A stretch of 61,960 nt of DNA, taken from the NCBI GenBank assembly GCA_017938215.1, contig JAGBBZ010000039.1:1-61960 (forward strand), in the 5' to 3' direction. Numbering within the stretch: the stretch's first letter is position 1; each line of letters opens with the position of its first letter. The notes below the pieces were generated by a model. The model saw nothing but the letters and a program-made list of their open reading frames with translations, ran no database searches and was not told the origin of the DNA. A program made the translations under genes and the position numbers. The DNA comes from Eubacterium sp. GTDB lineage: Bacteria; Bacillota; Clostridia; Lachnospirales; Lachnospiraceae. Shown here piece after piece: positions 40,217 through 49,398 of the stretch.

Positions 40217-41215
40217 ATGGAAAAACGAGTAATATCCACAGACATTATGGAAGAAGATTATAAAATTGAAAATAGTTTGCGCCCCAAATTACTGAGCGAC
40301 TACATTGGTCAGACAAAGGCGAAAGAAAATCTGAAAATATTTATCGAGGCGGCAAAGGCGCGAGGTGAGTCTTTGGATCATGTTCTTTTATATGGTCCAC
40401 CAGGACTTGGAAAAACCACTTTGGCTGGTATTATTGCCAATGAGATGGGAGTAAATCTTAAAATTACCTCAGGTCCTGCCATTGAAAAGCCGGGTGAAAT
40501 TGCATCCATACTTAACAATCTTCAGGATGGAGATCTTTTGTTTGTGGATGAGATTCATCGTTTGAATCGGCAGGTGGAAGAGGTGTTATATCCAGCGATG
40601 GAGGATTTTGTTATTGATATCGTCATCGGGAAAGGTGCCTCTGCTCGCAGCATTCGATTGGATCTGCCACGATTTACGTTGGTAGGTGCTACTACGAGAG
40701 CAGGAATGCTGACAGCACCTTTGCGGGATCGTTTTGGTGTTGTAAATAAGTTGGAATTTTATTCGGAAGAAGAATTAACAACGATTGTAAAGCGGTCGGC
40801 GTCAGTTTTTAAAGTGGAGATTGATGAGCGAGGTGCGATCGAAATAGCCAGACGTTCCCGAGGGACGCCACGACTAGCCAATCGATTATTGAAACGTGTG
40901 CGTGATTTTGCACAGGTAAAATATGATGGTAAAATCACATTGGAAGTGGCCAATTTTGCGTTGGACTTGTTGGAAGTGGACAAGTATGGTTTAGATAACA
41001 CAGATCGTGGAATTTTGATTACTATGATTGAAAAATTTGCCGGTGGACCAGTTGGGTTGGAAACATTGGCGGCAAGTATCGGAGAAGATAGTGGAACCAT
41101 TGAGGATGTGTATGAACCCTATTTGATTCAGAATGGTTTTATCGCTCGGACACCTAGGGGACGTGTCGTGACGGATCGTGCATACGGCCACCTCGGTTTA
41201 GATATTAACAAGTAG
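40217..41215 (+). CDS. ruvB: Holliday junction branch migration ATPase RuvB
   Basis: This hexameric AAA+ motor moves Holliday junctions with RuvA. It shows Walker [14 protein letters not shown], Walker [12 protein letters not shown], sensor 1 LVGATTRAG and the winged-helix C-terminus [20 protein letters not shown] at 40217 has GGAG 6 bases upstream; the in-frame ATG at 40205 nearly abuts its site. The length of 332 is standard. Confidence 0.97.
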   Translation: MEKRVISTDIMEEDYKIENSLRPKLLSDYIGQTKAKENLKIFIEAAKARGESLDHVLLYGPPGLGKTTLAGIIANEMGVNLKITSGPAIEKPGEIASILNNLQDGDLLFVDEIHRLNRQVEEVLYPAMEDFVIDIVIGKGASARSIRLDLPRFTLVGATTRAGMLTAPLRDRFGVVNKLEFYSEEELTTIVKRSASVFKVEIDERGAIEIARRSRGTPRLANRLLKRVRDFAQVKYDGKITLEVANFALDLLEVDKYGLDNTDRGILITMIEKFAGGPVGLETLAASIGEDSGTIEDVYEPYLIQNGFIARTPRGRVVTDRAYGHLGLDINK

Positions 41216-41230
41216 AAAGGAAGAAAAATT

Positions 41231-41464
41231 ATGGCAAATACGAATGCAGTAAAGGACCCGAAAAATGGAGTGATATCATGTTGGGTTTGTACTGGAATGA
41301 TGATATTTATGAACATATTACGTCTTGTAATGTTGCGCATGGAAAATAAAGTGTGGGATTGGATTTTTATTATTCTCATCGCGATTTGGGTGATTCTTTC
41401 TGTTGTGGAAACGACAAAATACATGATCCGTAAGAAAAAGAACAATTCAGTTGGTTCTAAATAA
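41231..41464 (+). CDS. Small two-helix membrane protein of unknown function
   Basis: This 77-residue protein has two predicted helices (about 15-35 and 43-61) and a basic C-terminus (RKKKNN). AAAGGAAG precedes the ATG. It starts 15 bases after ruvB and leads a run of five tightly packed genes on the same strand. I recognise no family. It could be the end of the ruvAB transcript or the first gene of the next cassette. Confidence 0.7.
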   Translation: MANTNAVKDPKNGVISCWVCTGMMIFMNILRLVMLRMENKVWDWIFIILIAIWVILSVVETTKYMIRKKKNNSVGSK

Positions 41465-41541
41465 AAATTTAAAAATAGGTCATGAAATATTCATATATTT
41501 CGTGTAGCATAGAGTTCACTCATATGTGAAGGAGGTAAAAA

Positions 41542-41958
41542 ATGAGATTAAGAGAACGATTTCAACGAATGATGTATGGAAGATATGGCAATGATTCGTT
41601 GGGAACATTTTGTTTTGTAATGTATTTGGTGCTTTGGTTTGTTACTATGTTTTTCCGAAAAACGCCAGTACAATTCGTCTTGAACGTTGTCGCATATGTT
41701 TTTGTTATTGCCTATTTTTATCGATTTTTTTCACGAAATATATACAAGCGTCAGCAAGAGAATCAAAAGTATTTGCAAATGAAGCAGAAGGTAAAAAATT
41801 ACTGGAAGTTTCTCAGACTAAAGTTTGCGGAACGAAGTGGTGTGAATAAATTGTTTCGTTGTCCAAAATGTCACCAGATTATACGTGTGCCAAAGGGAAG
41901 AGGAAAAATCGCGATTTCTTGCCCGAAGTGTCGATTTGAATTCATAAAAAGAAGTTAA
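41542..41958 (+). CDS. Membrane protein with C-terminal zinc ribbon
   Basis: Two predicted helices (about 22-38 and 45-62) are followed by a basic linker and a zinc-ribbon-like end with CPKCH and CPKC separated by about 18 residues, so four Cys can bind one metal. The total length is 138 residues. GAAGGAGG precedes the ATG. It is 15 bases from the DUF5685 gene and probably co-transcribed with it. No enzymatic motif is present. Confidence 0.78.
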   Translation: MRLRERFQRMMYGRYGNDSLGTFCFVMYLVLWFVTMFFRKTPVQFVLNVVAYVFVIAYFYRFFSRNIYKRQQENQKYLQMKQKVKNYWKFLRLKFAERSGVNKLFRCPKCHQIIRVPKGRGKIAISCPKCRFEFIKRS

Positions 41959-41973
41959 AAACAGGAGACGAAT

Positions 41974-42792
41974 ATGTTTGGTTATGTCATGGTAAATAAG
42001 CCAGAATTGAAAATACGTGAGTACGAACGATACAAGGGGTTTTACTGTGGCTTGTGTCGAGAGTTAAAGTGTCAATATGGACGTTTGAGTCAGTTGACAT
42101 TGACTTATGATATGACGTTTCTGATTTTGCTACTTTCTTCTCTTTATGAGCCATCAGAGCTAGAGGAGAGACATATTTGCCTGGTACATCCCGGGAAGAA
42201 ACAACGGATGATCGGTAATGAATTTACAATGTATGCGGCTGATATGAATGTGTTGCTTTCGTATTATCATTTTGAGGATGATTGGAAAGATGAGAAAAAA
42301 ATAGCGGGATGGCTTGGAAGTCAAGCGTTTCGAAGCAAAGCAATGCACAGTGCCTCTTTCTATCCACGAAAGGCAAAGGTGATTCAGGAACAGTTGGGAC
42401 AGCTGGCGAAGCTGGAAAAAGAAAATGTGACGAACATTGATGAGATTAGTCGTCCCTTTGGAGAACTGATGTCAGAGCTGTTTGTGTACAAAGAAGATGC
42501 CTTTGAAGTGATTTTAAGAAGATTTGGGTACTTTTTAGGGAAATATATATATTTGTTGGATGCCTACATGGATGTGGAGGAAGATTACAAAAAAGAATGT
42601 TTTAATCCATTTTTGGGCGAGTTTCAAGAGGATGGTTTTTCGGATAAGATATCGCAAATATTGGAACATACCATACGGGCTGCGATTGTGGAATTTGAAA
42701 AATTACCATTGGAACAAGATTTGCCGATATTACGGAATATATTATATGAAGGGGTAAAAATCCCTATTATGAAGAAAAGAGGGAAAGAATGA
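41974..42792 (+). CDS. DUF5685 family protein
   Basis: This soluble, mostly helical protein of 272 residues has the DUF5685 pattern: [45 protein letters not shown], and a late acidic [15 protein letters not shown] followed by NPF. The helical build with an Asp/Glu-rich motif recalls isoprenoid synthases or metal carboxylate enzymes, but no activity is known to me. The Cys pair CGLC may bind metal. It overlaps the next gene by 4 bases (ATGA), so the two products are translationally coupled. Confidence 0.85.
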   Translation: MFGYVMVNKPELKIREYERYKGFYCGLCRELKCQYGRLSQLTLTYDMTFLILLLSSLYEPSELEERHICLVHPGKKQRMIGNEFTMYAADMNVLLSYYHFEDDWKDEKKIAGWLGSQAFRSKAMHSASFYPRKAKVIQEQLGQLAKLEKENVTNIDEISRPFGELMSELFVYKEDAFEVILRRFGYFLGKYIYLLDAYMDVEEDYKKECFNPFLGEFQEDGFSDKISQILEHTIRAAIVEFEKLPLEQDLPILRNILYEGVKIPIMKKRGKE

Positions 42793-43508
42793 TACGAGAT
42801 CCATATGGTGTTCTTGGCGTAAGTCGGGGAGCGAGTGATGAAGAAATAAAGAAAGCATACCGGAGATTGAGTCGTCAGTACCATCCGGACTCTTATGCTG
42901 GGAAGTCAGAACAAGAGCAGGAGATGGCGGAAGAAAAATTTCGCCAGATTCAGGAAGCATATAATCAAATCGTGGATGAACGTTCGGGAAAGGGAAGCAC
43001 TTATTCTAGTTCCGGATATGGAGCGGGATATGGAGCGGGATACGGCGCTGGAAGAAGAACTACTACTGGTACTGCAGAAGACCAATATCTTATGGCGGCT
43101 ATGAATTATTTGTGTGCTAGAAAATATAATGAAGCGGTAAATGTGCTTCTTTCGATTGATGAGGAAAAGCGTGGTGGACGTTGGAATTATCTGTGTGCCA
43201 TCGCTAATATGGGATTGGGGAATAATGTCATGGCACAGGAATATGCAGAACGTGCGGTGGAGTTGGAGCCAAATAACTTAGAATTTCGTCAATATTATCA
43301 GCAGCTGTTAAATGGACAGAATCCGAATCCGTTTAGTGGATTTGGTAGCTTTGGCGGTGGTTACGGTGGTGGTTACAATGGTTACGGAGGATATGGAAAT
43401 TATGGTGGTAATTACACATCATGTGGAACGGGAAGTTTGTGTTGTGATCTCTGGTGCCTTGACACCATGTGTGAGTGTATGGGAGGCGATTTGTGCGGAT
43501 GCTGCTAA
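42789..43508 (+). CDS. J-domain protein with Gly/Tyr repeats, TPR-like middle and cysteine-rich C-terminus
   Basis: Residues 4-65 form a J-domain with the HPD motif ([10 protein letters not shown]), which stimulates Hsp70 ATPase. A Gly/Tyr/Ala repeat (GYGAG units) follows. Next is a helical region that looks like one TPR pair ([19 protein letters not shown] and [15 protein letters not shown]). A second Gly/Tyr stretch leads to a final 30 residues with nine Cys, ending [10 protein letters not shown]. It lacks the zinc and peptide-binding domains of true DnaJ. Its start overlaps the DUF5685 stop (ATGA). It is probably a dedicated co-chaperone for the cassette. Confidence 0.87.
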   Translation: MIRDPYGVLGVSRGASDEEIKKAYRRLSRQYHPDSYAGKSEQEQEMAEEKFRQIQEAYNQIVDERSGKGSTYSSSGYGAGYGAGYGAGRRTTTGTAEDQYLMAAMNYLCARKYNEAVNVLLSIDEEKRGGRWNYLCAIANMGLGNNVMAQEYAERAVELEPNNLEFRQYYQQLLNGQNPNPFSGFGSFGGGYGGGYNGYGGYGNYGGNYTSCGTGSLCCDLWCLDTMCECMGGDLCGCC

Positions 43509-44041
43509 ATAGTAATAAAGCATTGGCAGGAGTAAGTATGTTATCTGCATTAAGTGTGATCGTATTAATGTCGGGTGCATATTTCTTCACAAATACATTT
43601 TTTTTTACAGCCTTGGCAGCGTATCTTGTTGGGTATTCCGTCAATAAATACAACCTAAAATATGGTAGTATGCAGTTGGTGGTATGTACGATATTAGACG
43701 CTTTTTTGAATCCCGATAAGGTGAATTGGATGTTGTATTTGGCTCTCGGGAGTTATTTGATTATTTGCGAATGGATTTTTCGTAAATGGAACCGAATTGT
43801 AGACATTCGAAAAAAAATGCGTAGGCAATTGGTTTATAATTGCATTGTATTTAATGTAATGTATATTCCGGTAATTGTACTATTTCAAGAAATTTTGATG
43901 GGAGAAAAAGCGAAGGAAGTATTACCGGAAAATGCAACTTTGTGTGTTGTGATACTGTGGGTGCTGGGGCAGGTTGGTTGGCTTATATATGATAAAGCGT
44001 ACCGGGTATTTTTTCAGACATTACAACGTCGAAAATTGTAA
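43493..44041 (+). CDS. Multi-pass membrane protein of unknown function
   Basis: This roughly 182-residue protein has about five hydrophobic helices and a basic cytoplasmic loop ([17 protein letters not shown]). I take the start as GTG at 43493, 6 bases after GGAGG, which overlaps the end of the J-domain gene by 16 bases; ATG at 43499 is an alternative. It is the last gene of the cassette. I recognise no family. Confidence 0.75.
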   Translation: MRMLLNSNKALAGVSMLSALSVIVLMSGAYFFTNTFFFTALAAYLVGYSVNKYNLKYGSMQLVVCTILDAFLNPDKVNWMLYLALGSYLIICEWIFRKWNRIVDIRKKMRRQLVYNCIVFNVMYIPVIVLFQEILMGEKAKEVLPENATLCVVILWVLGQVGWLIYDKAYRVFFQTLQRRKL

Positions 44042-44085
44042 GAGGGGCTCTGAATAGTTACGATGAAAGTGAGTGGAGCGATTCG

Positions 44086-45000
44086 ATGAAAAGGGCGACA
44101 TTATTTTTGGGCGCATTCCTTGCGACTTTTTTGTGGGGAAGCGCCTTTCCTTGTATAAAAATTGGATATCAGTGGATGAACATTGCAAGTAGTGATACAG
44201 GAAGTCAGATGCTATTTGCGGGGATGCGGTTTTTTGTGGCAGGATTACTTGTATTACTAGTAGGGAGCATTGGGAGTAAGAAGGTATTAGTTCCCCAAAG
44301 AGAATCAGGACGCCTATCGCCTTGGTGGATTTTGTGGTTGCTGGCCCTCACACAGACCTTTTTGCAATACTTTTTTTATTATATAGGCCTAGCCCATGTC
44401 AGTGGCACAAAAGGTTCCATCATGAATGCAATGGGAACGTTATTTACGGTACTTATTGGCATGATTTACTTTCGTAATAAGCCGGGAATATGTAAGATGG
44501 CAGGCGTGGGAATTGGAATGTCTGGCGTCGTGGTAGCTTGCTTTTCTGGAATAGGGAAAGGAGTTAGCTGGCTTGGAGAAGGCGCTCTTTTGATATCTGC
44601 CGTGTTTATTGCAATTGGTAATATCGTGAACAAGAAGGCGTCAGAAAGTCAGAATCCAATGTTGGTAACCGGCTGGCATCTTCTGTTGGGAGGAGGAATG
44701 TTAGTTATAACTGGAATCGGCATGGACGGATTCGTAGAAATCGCCGATATACATAGTGGAATGCTAATGGCATATTTAATCTTTATCTCAGCAGCAGGAT
44801 TTGGAATATGGTCATATTTGCTGAGACATAACCCGGTAGAAAACGTAGCGATATTTATGTTTTTAACGCCTGTATTTGGTACGCTATTATCAAGTATACT
44901 ATTACGAGAAAAAATGAATCAAATCGTGTGGATATCCCTTATTATGGTGTGTCTTGGTATATTTATGGTGCAACAGGAGAAACCACAGAAATTGGAATAA
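44086..45000 (+). CDS. EamA/DMT family transporter
   Basis: This drug/metabolite transporter has ten predicted helices in two EamA repeats over 304 residues. Motifs are FLWGSAFPCIKIGYQ at the start, GLAHVSGTKGSIMNAMGTLF, and the second repeat ending in VFLTPVFGTLLSSILLREKM-like sequence. The substrate (amino acid, nucleotide or drug) cannot be told. GTGGAG lies 7 bases before the ATG. The small ORF at 45017 follows closely. Confidence 0.92.
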   Translation: MKRATLFLGAFLATFLWGSAFPCIKIGYQWMNIASSDTGSQMLFAGMRFFVAGLLVLLVGSIGSKKVLVPQRESGRLSPWWILWLLALTQTFLQYFFYYIGLAHVSGTKGSIMNAMGTLFTVLIGMIYFRNKPGICKMAGVGIGMSGVVVACFSGIGKGVSWLGEGALLISAVFIAIGNIVNKKASESQNPMLVTGWHLLLGGGMLVITGIGMDGFVEIADIHSGMLMAYLIFISAAGFGIWSYLLRHNPVENVAIFMFLTPVFGTLLSSILLREKMNQIVWISLIMVCLGIFMVQQEKPQKLE

Positions 45001-45016
45001 AAGAGGAGGAATTGTA

Positions 45017-45262
45017 ATGCTATTTGGACCACGAAAAAACAGAGAATTGGAACAATTACTTGAATCCGTCAACATGAACTGCTCAAACAATTACAAAGAC
45101 GCAGCAAAAATGGATTACGAGAAATTTTGGAGACGTTTGGAAGAATTAAAACAATCTGGTGAAATCTCCACCAAAAGCTACACCTACTACGAACAAGAAG
45201 GAACCAAACTCCAAGGAAAAATGAAAAACTATAATCATAATAATAACGTGCGAAGCTTTTAG
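45017..45262 (+). CDS. Small soluble protein of unknown function
   Basis: This 81-residue charged protein has no membrane segment or known motif: MLFGPRKNRELEQLLESVN, then a Lys/Tyr/Asn-rich end. GAGGAGGAATT gives a strong ribosome site 16 bases after the transporter stop. Codon choice differs from neighbours: AAC, TAC, ACC and CTC are frequent where adjacent genes mostly use AAT, TAT and ACA. That suggests transfer or unusual origin. A duplicated hairpin element follows its stop directly. Confidence 0.6.
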   Translation: MLFGPRKNRELEQLLESVNMNCSNNYKDAAKMDYEKFWRRLEELKQSGEISTKSYTYYEQEGTKLQGKMKNYNHNNNVRSF

Positions 45263-45270
45263 CCGCGCAG

Positions 45271-45390
45271 AATCGAAAAAGAGACAACATGTAAGCTTGC
45301 TTACAGATGTTGTCTCTTTTTCGATTCTATGGGGCGTTAGCCCCCATGACGAGCCTGAGGAACAGGCGAGGAATGAGAAGTGGCGAAAGA
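45271..45390 (+). repeat. Three-hairpin repeat element, copy A
   Basis: Copy A holds a near-perfect 56-base palindrome (45271-45326, arms GAGACAACAT / ATGTTGTCTC with A and T tracts outside), then the hairpin GGGGC-GTTA-GCCCC (45331-45344), then GCCTG-AGGAA-CAGGC (45353-45367), then GAATGAGAAGTGGCGAAAG. The first hairpin looks like a bidirectional terminator. The element repeats about 155 bases downstream. No gene is visible between 45263 and 45655; an ORF across it is an artefact of the hairpins. Confidence 0.75.
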
Positions 45391-45429
45391 GAGTCGCGCA
45401 GACCGGAAGTGTATGTCGTTAGTGGGCTT

Positions 45430-45546
45430 AAAAAAGAGACAACATGTAAGCTTGCTTACAGACGTTGTCTCTTTTTCGATTCTATGGGGCGTTAGCCCCC
45501 CATGACGAGCCTGTGGAACAGGCGAGGAATGAGAAGCGGCGAAAGG
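45430..45546 (+). repeat. Three-hairpin repeat element, copy B
   Basis: Copy B matches copy A over about 115 bases with three substitutions and one inserted C that I can count. The substitutions keep the pairing: the loop base A to T in the third hairpin, and T to C in the first stem where G can pair with either. Both copies lie in the same orientation, separated by about 40 bases of unrelated sequence apart from a shared CGCGCAG. Confidence 0.75.
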
Positions 45547-45655
45547 GAGGTTAAGAAATTGTCGAATTTTGCCGATAATATAATTAGTGGAAATCCATAG
45601 CTGCTGATGACGAATTCTTTCGTATAAGGCAAATACACATGAAAGGAGTCATGGG

Positions 45656-46450
45656 ATGAATATACAATCATGGATAACAGGACAGGGAAGTCCGACAAGT
45701 GCCACTACTAGAAAAAGTATTGAAACTGCTGGAAAAAAGCAGAGTGCCTTATCACAAGGTACAGGGAAAAAGGAAAAGGAAAAAGACTCCTATTGGGATT
45801 TACTTACCGAATCCTATGAGCCTTCTCAGAAGGCAGAGGAGTACAAAAAGAAATTGGAGAAAGTGGAAGCCACGAAGCCAAATAAGTCAGAAGACGTTCC
45901 GCTTAGTGATAATGCTAAGAAATTGTTGGAAGAGTTGAAAGAAAAGTATTCCAATATGGACTTTTTTGTTGCATCGTATTCCACAGAAGAAGAGGCGCAA
46001 CGCTATCTTCGTCAAGGAACAAAGGAGTATAGCGTACTCATTGATCCGGAGACTTTGGAAGCAATGGCTGCAGATGCAGAAGTTCGGAAAAAGTACGAAG
46101 ACATTTTAGCCGGAGCAGGCGACAAGCTGGAAGAACTGAAAGAAAAGTTGGGAGAAGATGCGGATAAGGTAGAACACTTTGGTATCGTAATTGACCAAAC
46201 GGGAACGGTTTCATACTTTGCTGAGTTGGATAAACTCAGTGAGTCCAGAAAAGAACAGCTTGAGGCAGCAAAAGAGAAGAAGGCTCAGGAGAAAAAGGAA
46301 AAAGAACGTGCGGAGGAAAAGCGGAATGCAAAGGACAAAGAGGACTTTGTGAAAGCAAACTCCATGGATGAATTGGTAGAGAAAATTCAGGAGCGCGTGG
46401 CAGCGTGGGAAGTGCAGGTTCCAGAGGGTGGTTTTGACATTGTGATGTAA
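45656..46450 (+). CDS. DUF6033-like protein
   Basis: This soluble, very charged protein of 264 residues has a low-complexity N-terminus (1-50), a central globular part (LSDNAKKLLEELKEKYSNMD, FFVASYSTEEEAQRYL, SVLIDPETLEAMAAD) and a coiled-coil tail rich in Lys/Glu (about 200-245). It resembles a small Lachnospiraceae family of unknown function (DUF6033); the assignment is from memory. GAAAGGAGTC lies before the ATG. It stands alone, with repeats upstream and a terminator downstream. Confidence 0.78.
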   Translation: MNIQSWITGQGSPTSATTRKSIETAGKKQSALSQGTGKKEKEKDSYWDLLTESYEPSQKAEEYKKKLEKVEATKPNKSEDVPLSDNAKKLLEELKEKYSNMDFFVASYSTEEEAQRYLRQGTKEYSVLIDPETLEAMAADAEVRKKYEDILAGAGDKLEELKEKLGEDADKVEHFGIVIDQTGTVSYFAELDKLSESRKEQLEAAKEKKAQEKKEKERAEEKRNAKDKEDFVKANSMDELVEKIQERVAAWEVQVPEGGFDIVM

Positions 46451-46461
46451 AAATGTCGATG

Positions 46462-46507
46462 GAGTCATCGTATAAGTGCGAAGAACTTATAGGATGGCTC
46501 TATTTTT
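46462..46507 (+). terminator. Terminator of the DUF6033-like gene
   Basis: The stem GAGTCATCGTATAAGT / ACTTATAGGATGGCTC is followed by TATTTTTT. It overlaps the 3' end of the convergent LysR gene. Confidence 0.75.
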
Positions 46508-47398
46508 TACCATACTTCGAAACTTTTCCACCGAAGGATTGTAGACAGAATCCTTTGAATAAGCAAAACCAACGGTACGTGAGGAAATTTCTTTTTCCAG
46601 AGGAATTTCCAGAAGCGTGCCGTTTTTTAGGTCTTCCTCTACGAAATCTCGGATAACACAAGCGATTCCTAAACCAATTTTTGCAAATTCTACCAGAAGT
46701 TCCATGTTGCTGGTTTCCAAAATTTGTCCGGTTTTGATGGAATATTCTTGGAAATATTGTTCCGCATGTTGCCGAGAGATATTTTCTCGATCCATAAGCA
46801 TAAGGGTGGCTGCCTGAAAAATATTGTTATTGCTTTCTTGATAATCTACCTTTTCGCGAAGCCGAAGGTTCTCTAAATATGTAGGAGAGGCCACAAAGCT
46901 ATAGGATAATTGTTTTAAAGGCATGAAATCCAATGGTTTTGAGGCGTTCATTTCCACAATGAGTCCCACATCCAATTTGTTTTCGGATAAACGTAATGCA
47001 GTCTCGCTGGAAGAGAGACAGTCAATGGTTACGGTGGTATGAGGATTTTCCTGAACAAAATGTTGAAGAAGTGGTAGCATGATGTGCTTACATAAAGTAG
47101 TGCTGACGCCAATATGGATCTGTCCTGTTTCCAGTTCACGATTGCGTTTTAGACGCAATTCTCCCTCGTGAATGGAAGAAAAAGCAGAGGCAATGTGTTC
47201 ATATAAAAGTTTCCCGTCCTCCGTTAATGTGACACCACGGGAACTACGAGTAAACAGTGTGGTATCTAAGGATTCTTCCAGTTTTTTGATGGATTTACTA
47301 ATAGCTGGCTGGCTGATGTACAATTCAGAGGCTGCATGGGAAAAATTACCATGTTTTGCTACCGTGTAAAAAATTTGATAACTTGATAAATGTTCCAT
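46487..47398 (-). CDS. LysR-family transcriptional regulator
   Basis: This 303-residue regulator has an N-terminal winged helix-turn-helix (YQIFYTVAKHGNFSHAASEL, then ISQPAISKSIKKLEESLDT) and a periplasmic-binding-protein-like effector domain from about 90. It is transcribed away from leuC across 174 bases that contain a T-N11-A palindrome, so control of leuCD is the natural inference, with a leucine-pathway intermediate as a possible ligand. ATG at 47398 is behind GAAAGGATG; the in-frame start at 47431 is less likely. Confidence 0.92.
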   Translation of the reverse strand: MEHLSSYQIFYTVAKHGNFSHAASELYISQPAISKSIKKLEESLDTTLFTRSSRGVTLTEDGKLLYEHIASAFSSIHEGELRLKRNRELETGQIHIGVSTTLCKHIMLPLLQHFVQENPHTTVTIDCLSSSETALRLSENKLDVGLIVEMNASKPLDFMPLKQLSYSFVASPTYLENLRLREKVDYQESNNNIFQAATLMLMDRENISRQHAEQYFQEYSIKTGQILETSNMELLVEFAKIGLGIACVIRDFVEEDLKNGTLLEIPLEKEISSRTVGFAYSKDSVYNPSVEKFRSMVKNRAIL

Positions 47399-47465
47399 GA
47401 AAACATCCTTTCTTAATTCCAGTTTGTTCAAAGTATACCATGATGGAATGAAAAAGTAAATAGAT

Positions 47466-47480
47466 ATAACTTGAAATTAT
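47466..47480. promoter_or_regulatory. Candidate LysR-type operator between lysR gene and leuC
   Basis: The 15-base sequence ATAACTTGAAATTAT has matching ATAA/TTAT arms and the T-N11-A pattern that LysR regulators recognise. It sits midway between the divergent genes, about 93 bases before the leuC ATG. Confidence 0.5.
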
Positions 47481-47572
47481 GCCATATATGAGAAACTGAT
47501 AATTTATTTTTTCAGCGTTCTCTGTTAGAATAATGGATACAGAGCTATGAATTGCGAAAGGAGAGATTCAAA

Positions 47573-48841
47573 ATGGGAATGACAATGACCCAGAAAATTC
47601 TGGCGGCTCACGCTGGACTTGATAGCGTAGTAGCAGGTCAGTTAATTGAAGCAGATTTGGATTTGGTGCTGGCAAACGATATTACCGGACCAGTTGCCAT
47701 CCACGAAGTAGAAAAATTAAATAAGAAGACGGTGTTTGATAAGGACAAGATTGCTCTTGTACCAGATCATTTTACGCCAAACAAAGACATTAAATCCGCG
47801 GAGCATTGTAAGTGTGTGCGTGAATATGCACAAGCTCAAGGTATTACGAATTACTTTGAGGTAGGAGAGATGGGAATTGAGCATGCTCTTCTTCCGGAAA
47901 AAGGATTGATTGTAGCTGGAGAGACTTGCATTGGTGCGGATTCACATACATGTACATATGGAGCCCTTGGTGCGTTTTCTACAGGTGTAGGAAGTACGGA
48001 TATGGGTGCTGGTATGATTACAGGAAAAGCATGGTTTAAAGTACCTTCTGCCATTAAGGTAGTATTGAAGGGGAGCCTACAGAAATGGGTAAGCGGTAAA
48101 GATGTCATTCTTCATTTGATTGGAAAAATCGGAGTGGATGGTGCGTTGTATCGTTCTCTCGAATTTACCGGTGAAGGTGTAAAGAGTCTTACTATGGATG
48201 ATCGTTTTGCGATTGCCAATATGGCCATCGAAGCTGGTGCGAAAAATGGTATCTTCCCAGTAGACGAGAAGACCATCGAATATATGAAGGAGCATTCCAC
48301 AAAATCGTATACGGTATATGAGCCGGATGAGGATGCGGAGTACGATGAGGAAATTGTAATCGATTTGGATACATTGGAGCCTACGGTTGCATTCCCACAT
48401 TTGCCAGAGAATACAAAGACCGTAAAAGAGTCTGGCGAAGTTGTAATCGATCAGGTTGTTATCGGTTCTTGTACCAATGGTCGTATCGGTGACCTTCGTG
48501 CCGCAGCGGCTGTATTAGAAGGAAAGAAAGTAAAGAAGGGAATTCGTTGTATTATTTTCCCAGCAACTCAAGCGATTTATCTTCAGGCAATTGAAGAAGG
48601 TTTGATTCAGACATTTATCAAAGCAGGTGCTGTTGTAAGTACACCAACTTGTGGACCTTGCCTGGGTGGACATATGGGAATTCTGGCCGCAGGCGAACGT
48701 GCAGTATCTACTACAAACCGTAACTTTGTTGGTCGTATGGGTCACGTGGAGTCAGAGGTGTACTTGGCAAGCCCGGCAGTAGCTGCTGCAAGTGCAATCA
48801 CAGGAAAGATTTCGGAGCCATCTGAGTTAGGAGGAGAATAA
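47573..48841 (+). CDS. leuC: 3-isopropylmalate dehydratase large subunit
   Basis: With LeuD it isomerises 2- to 3-isopropylmalate in leucine synthesis, using a 4Fe-4S cluster. The 422-residue protein has the cluster Cys in VIGSCTNGR and [13 protein letters not shown], plus [20 protein letters not shown]. The length fits the shorter archaeal/clostridial LeuC type, which can act as homoaconitase in other organisms. ATG at 47573 follows AAGGAGAG; the frame is open to 47552. It overlaps leuD by one base. Confidence 0.95.
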   Translation: MGMTMTQKILAAHAGLDSVVAGQLIEADLDLVLANDITGPVAIHEVEKLNKKTVFDKDKIALVPDHFTPNKDIKSAEHCKCVREYAQAQGITNYFEVGEMGIEHALLPEKGLIVAGETCIGADSHTCTYGALGAFSTGVGSTDMGAGMITGKAWFKVPSAIKVVLKGSLQKWVSGKDVILHLIGKIGVDGALYRSLEFTGEGVKSLTMDDRFAIANMAIEAGAKNGIFPVDEKTIEYMKEHSTKSYTVYEPDEDAEYDEEIVIDLDTLEPTVAFPHLPENTKTVKESGEVVIDQVVIGSCTNGRIGDLRAAAAVLEGKKVKKGIRCIIFPATQAIYLQAIEEGLIQTFIKAGAVVSTPTCGPCLGGHMGILAAGERAVSTTNRNFVGRMGHVESEVYLASPAVAAASAITGKISEPSELGGE

Positions 48842-49326
48842 TGAAAGCATTAGGTAAAGTTTTTAAATATGGTGATAATGTAGATACAGATGTAATCATC
48901 CCTGCGCGTTATCTGAATTCTTCAGATCCAGCAGAGCTTGCAACACATTGTATGGAAGATATCGATAAGGATTTTGTAAATAATGTGCAGAAAGGCGACA
49001 TCATTGTGGCGGAGAAAAACTTTGGTTGTGGTTCGTCTCGTGAGCATGCACCGATTGCTATCAAAGCCGCTGGTGTAAGCTGTGTCATCGCAGAGACATT
49101 TGCACGTATTTTTTATCGAAATGCCATCAATATTGGATTGCCAATCATCGAGTGCAAAGAGGCTTCCGAAAATATTGAGGCAGGAGACGAAGTGGAAATT
49201 GATTTTGATAGTGGTGTGATTGTGAACAAGACAAAGAACCAAAGCTATCAGGGACAGGCATTCCCTGAGTTTATGCAGAAGATCATCAAAGCGGAGGGCT
49301 TGATGAATTATATTAATAGTAAGTAA
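48841..49326 (+). CDS. leuD: 3-isopropylmalate dehydratase small subunit
   Basis: This is the swivelling small subunit that completes the LeuC active site. The 161-residue protein has [36 protein letters not shown] and [15 protein letters not shown]. Its ATG overlaps the leuC stop by one base, behind GGAGGAG. leuA and leuB are not in the window, so the pathway is split in this genome. A terminator follows 16 bases after the stop. Confidence 0.96.
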   Translation: MKALGKVFKYGDNVDTDVIIPARYLNSSDPAELATHCMEDIDKDFVNNVQKGDIIVAEKNFGCGSSREHAPIAIKAAGVSCVIAETFARIFYRNAINIGLPIIECKEASENIEAGDEVEIDFDSGVIVNKTKNQSYQGQAFPEFMQKIIKAEGLMNYINSK

Positions 49327-49342
49327 TCCGTATAAATAAAAG

Positions 49343-49398
49343 AAAAACCGTCCATACTATTCCAAAAGCGAAGTCAGGAATGGAAAGGACGGTTTTTT
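49343..49398 (+). terminator. Terminator of leuCD that abuts the next start codon
   Basis: The outer stem AAAAACCGTCC / GGACGGTTTTTT and inner stem ATTCC / GGAAT flank a 13-base loop, with a six-T tail. The next gene's ATG begins at the base after the last T, and its ribosome site GGAAAGGA lies in the 3' arm. Confidence 0.85.

Noticed and set aside
43015-43060. Tandem nucleotide repeat of GGAGCGGGATAT type as a mobile or phase-variable element
   Set aside because: It encodes the Gly/Tyr/Ala repeat of the J-domain protein in multiples of three and is explained by that; only three units are present.
45307-45495. A 62-codon ORF within the hairpin elements
   Set aside because: It reads straight through palindromes, has no ribosome site and contains the same residues twice because of the duplication.
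45271-45546. CRISPR-like repeats
   Set aside because: There are only two copies of about 115 bases with internal hairpins, no short spacers and no cas genes.
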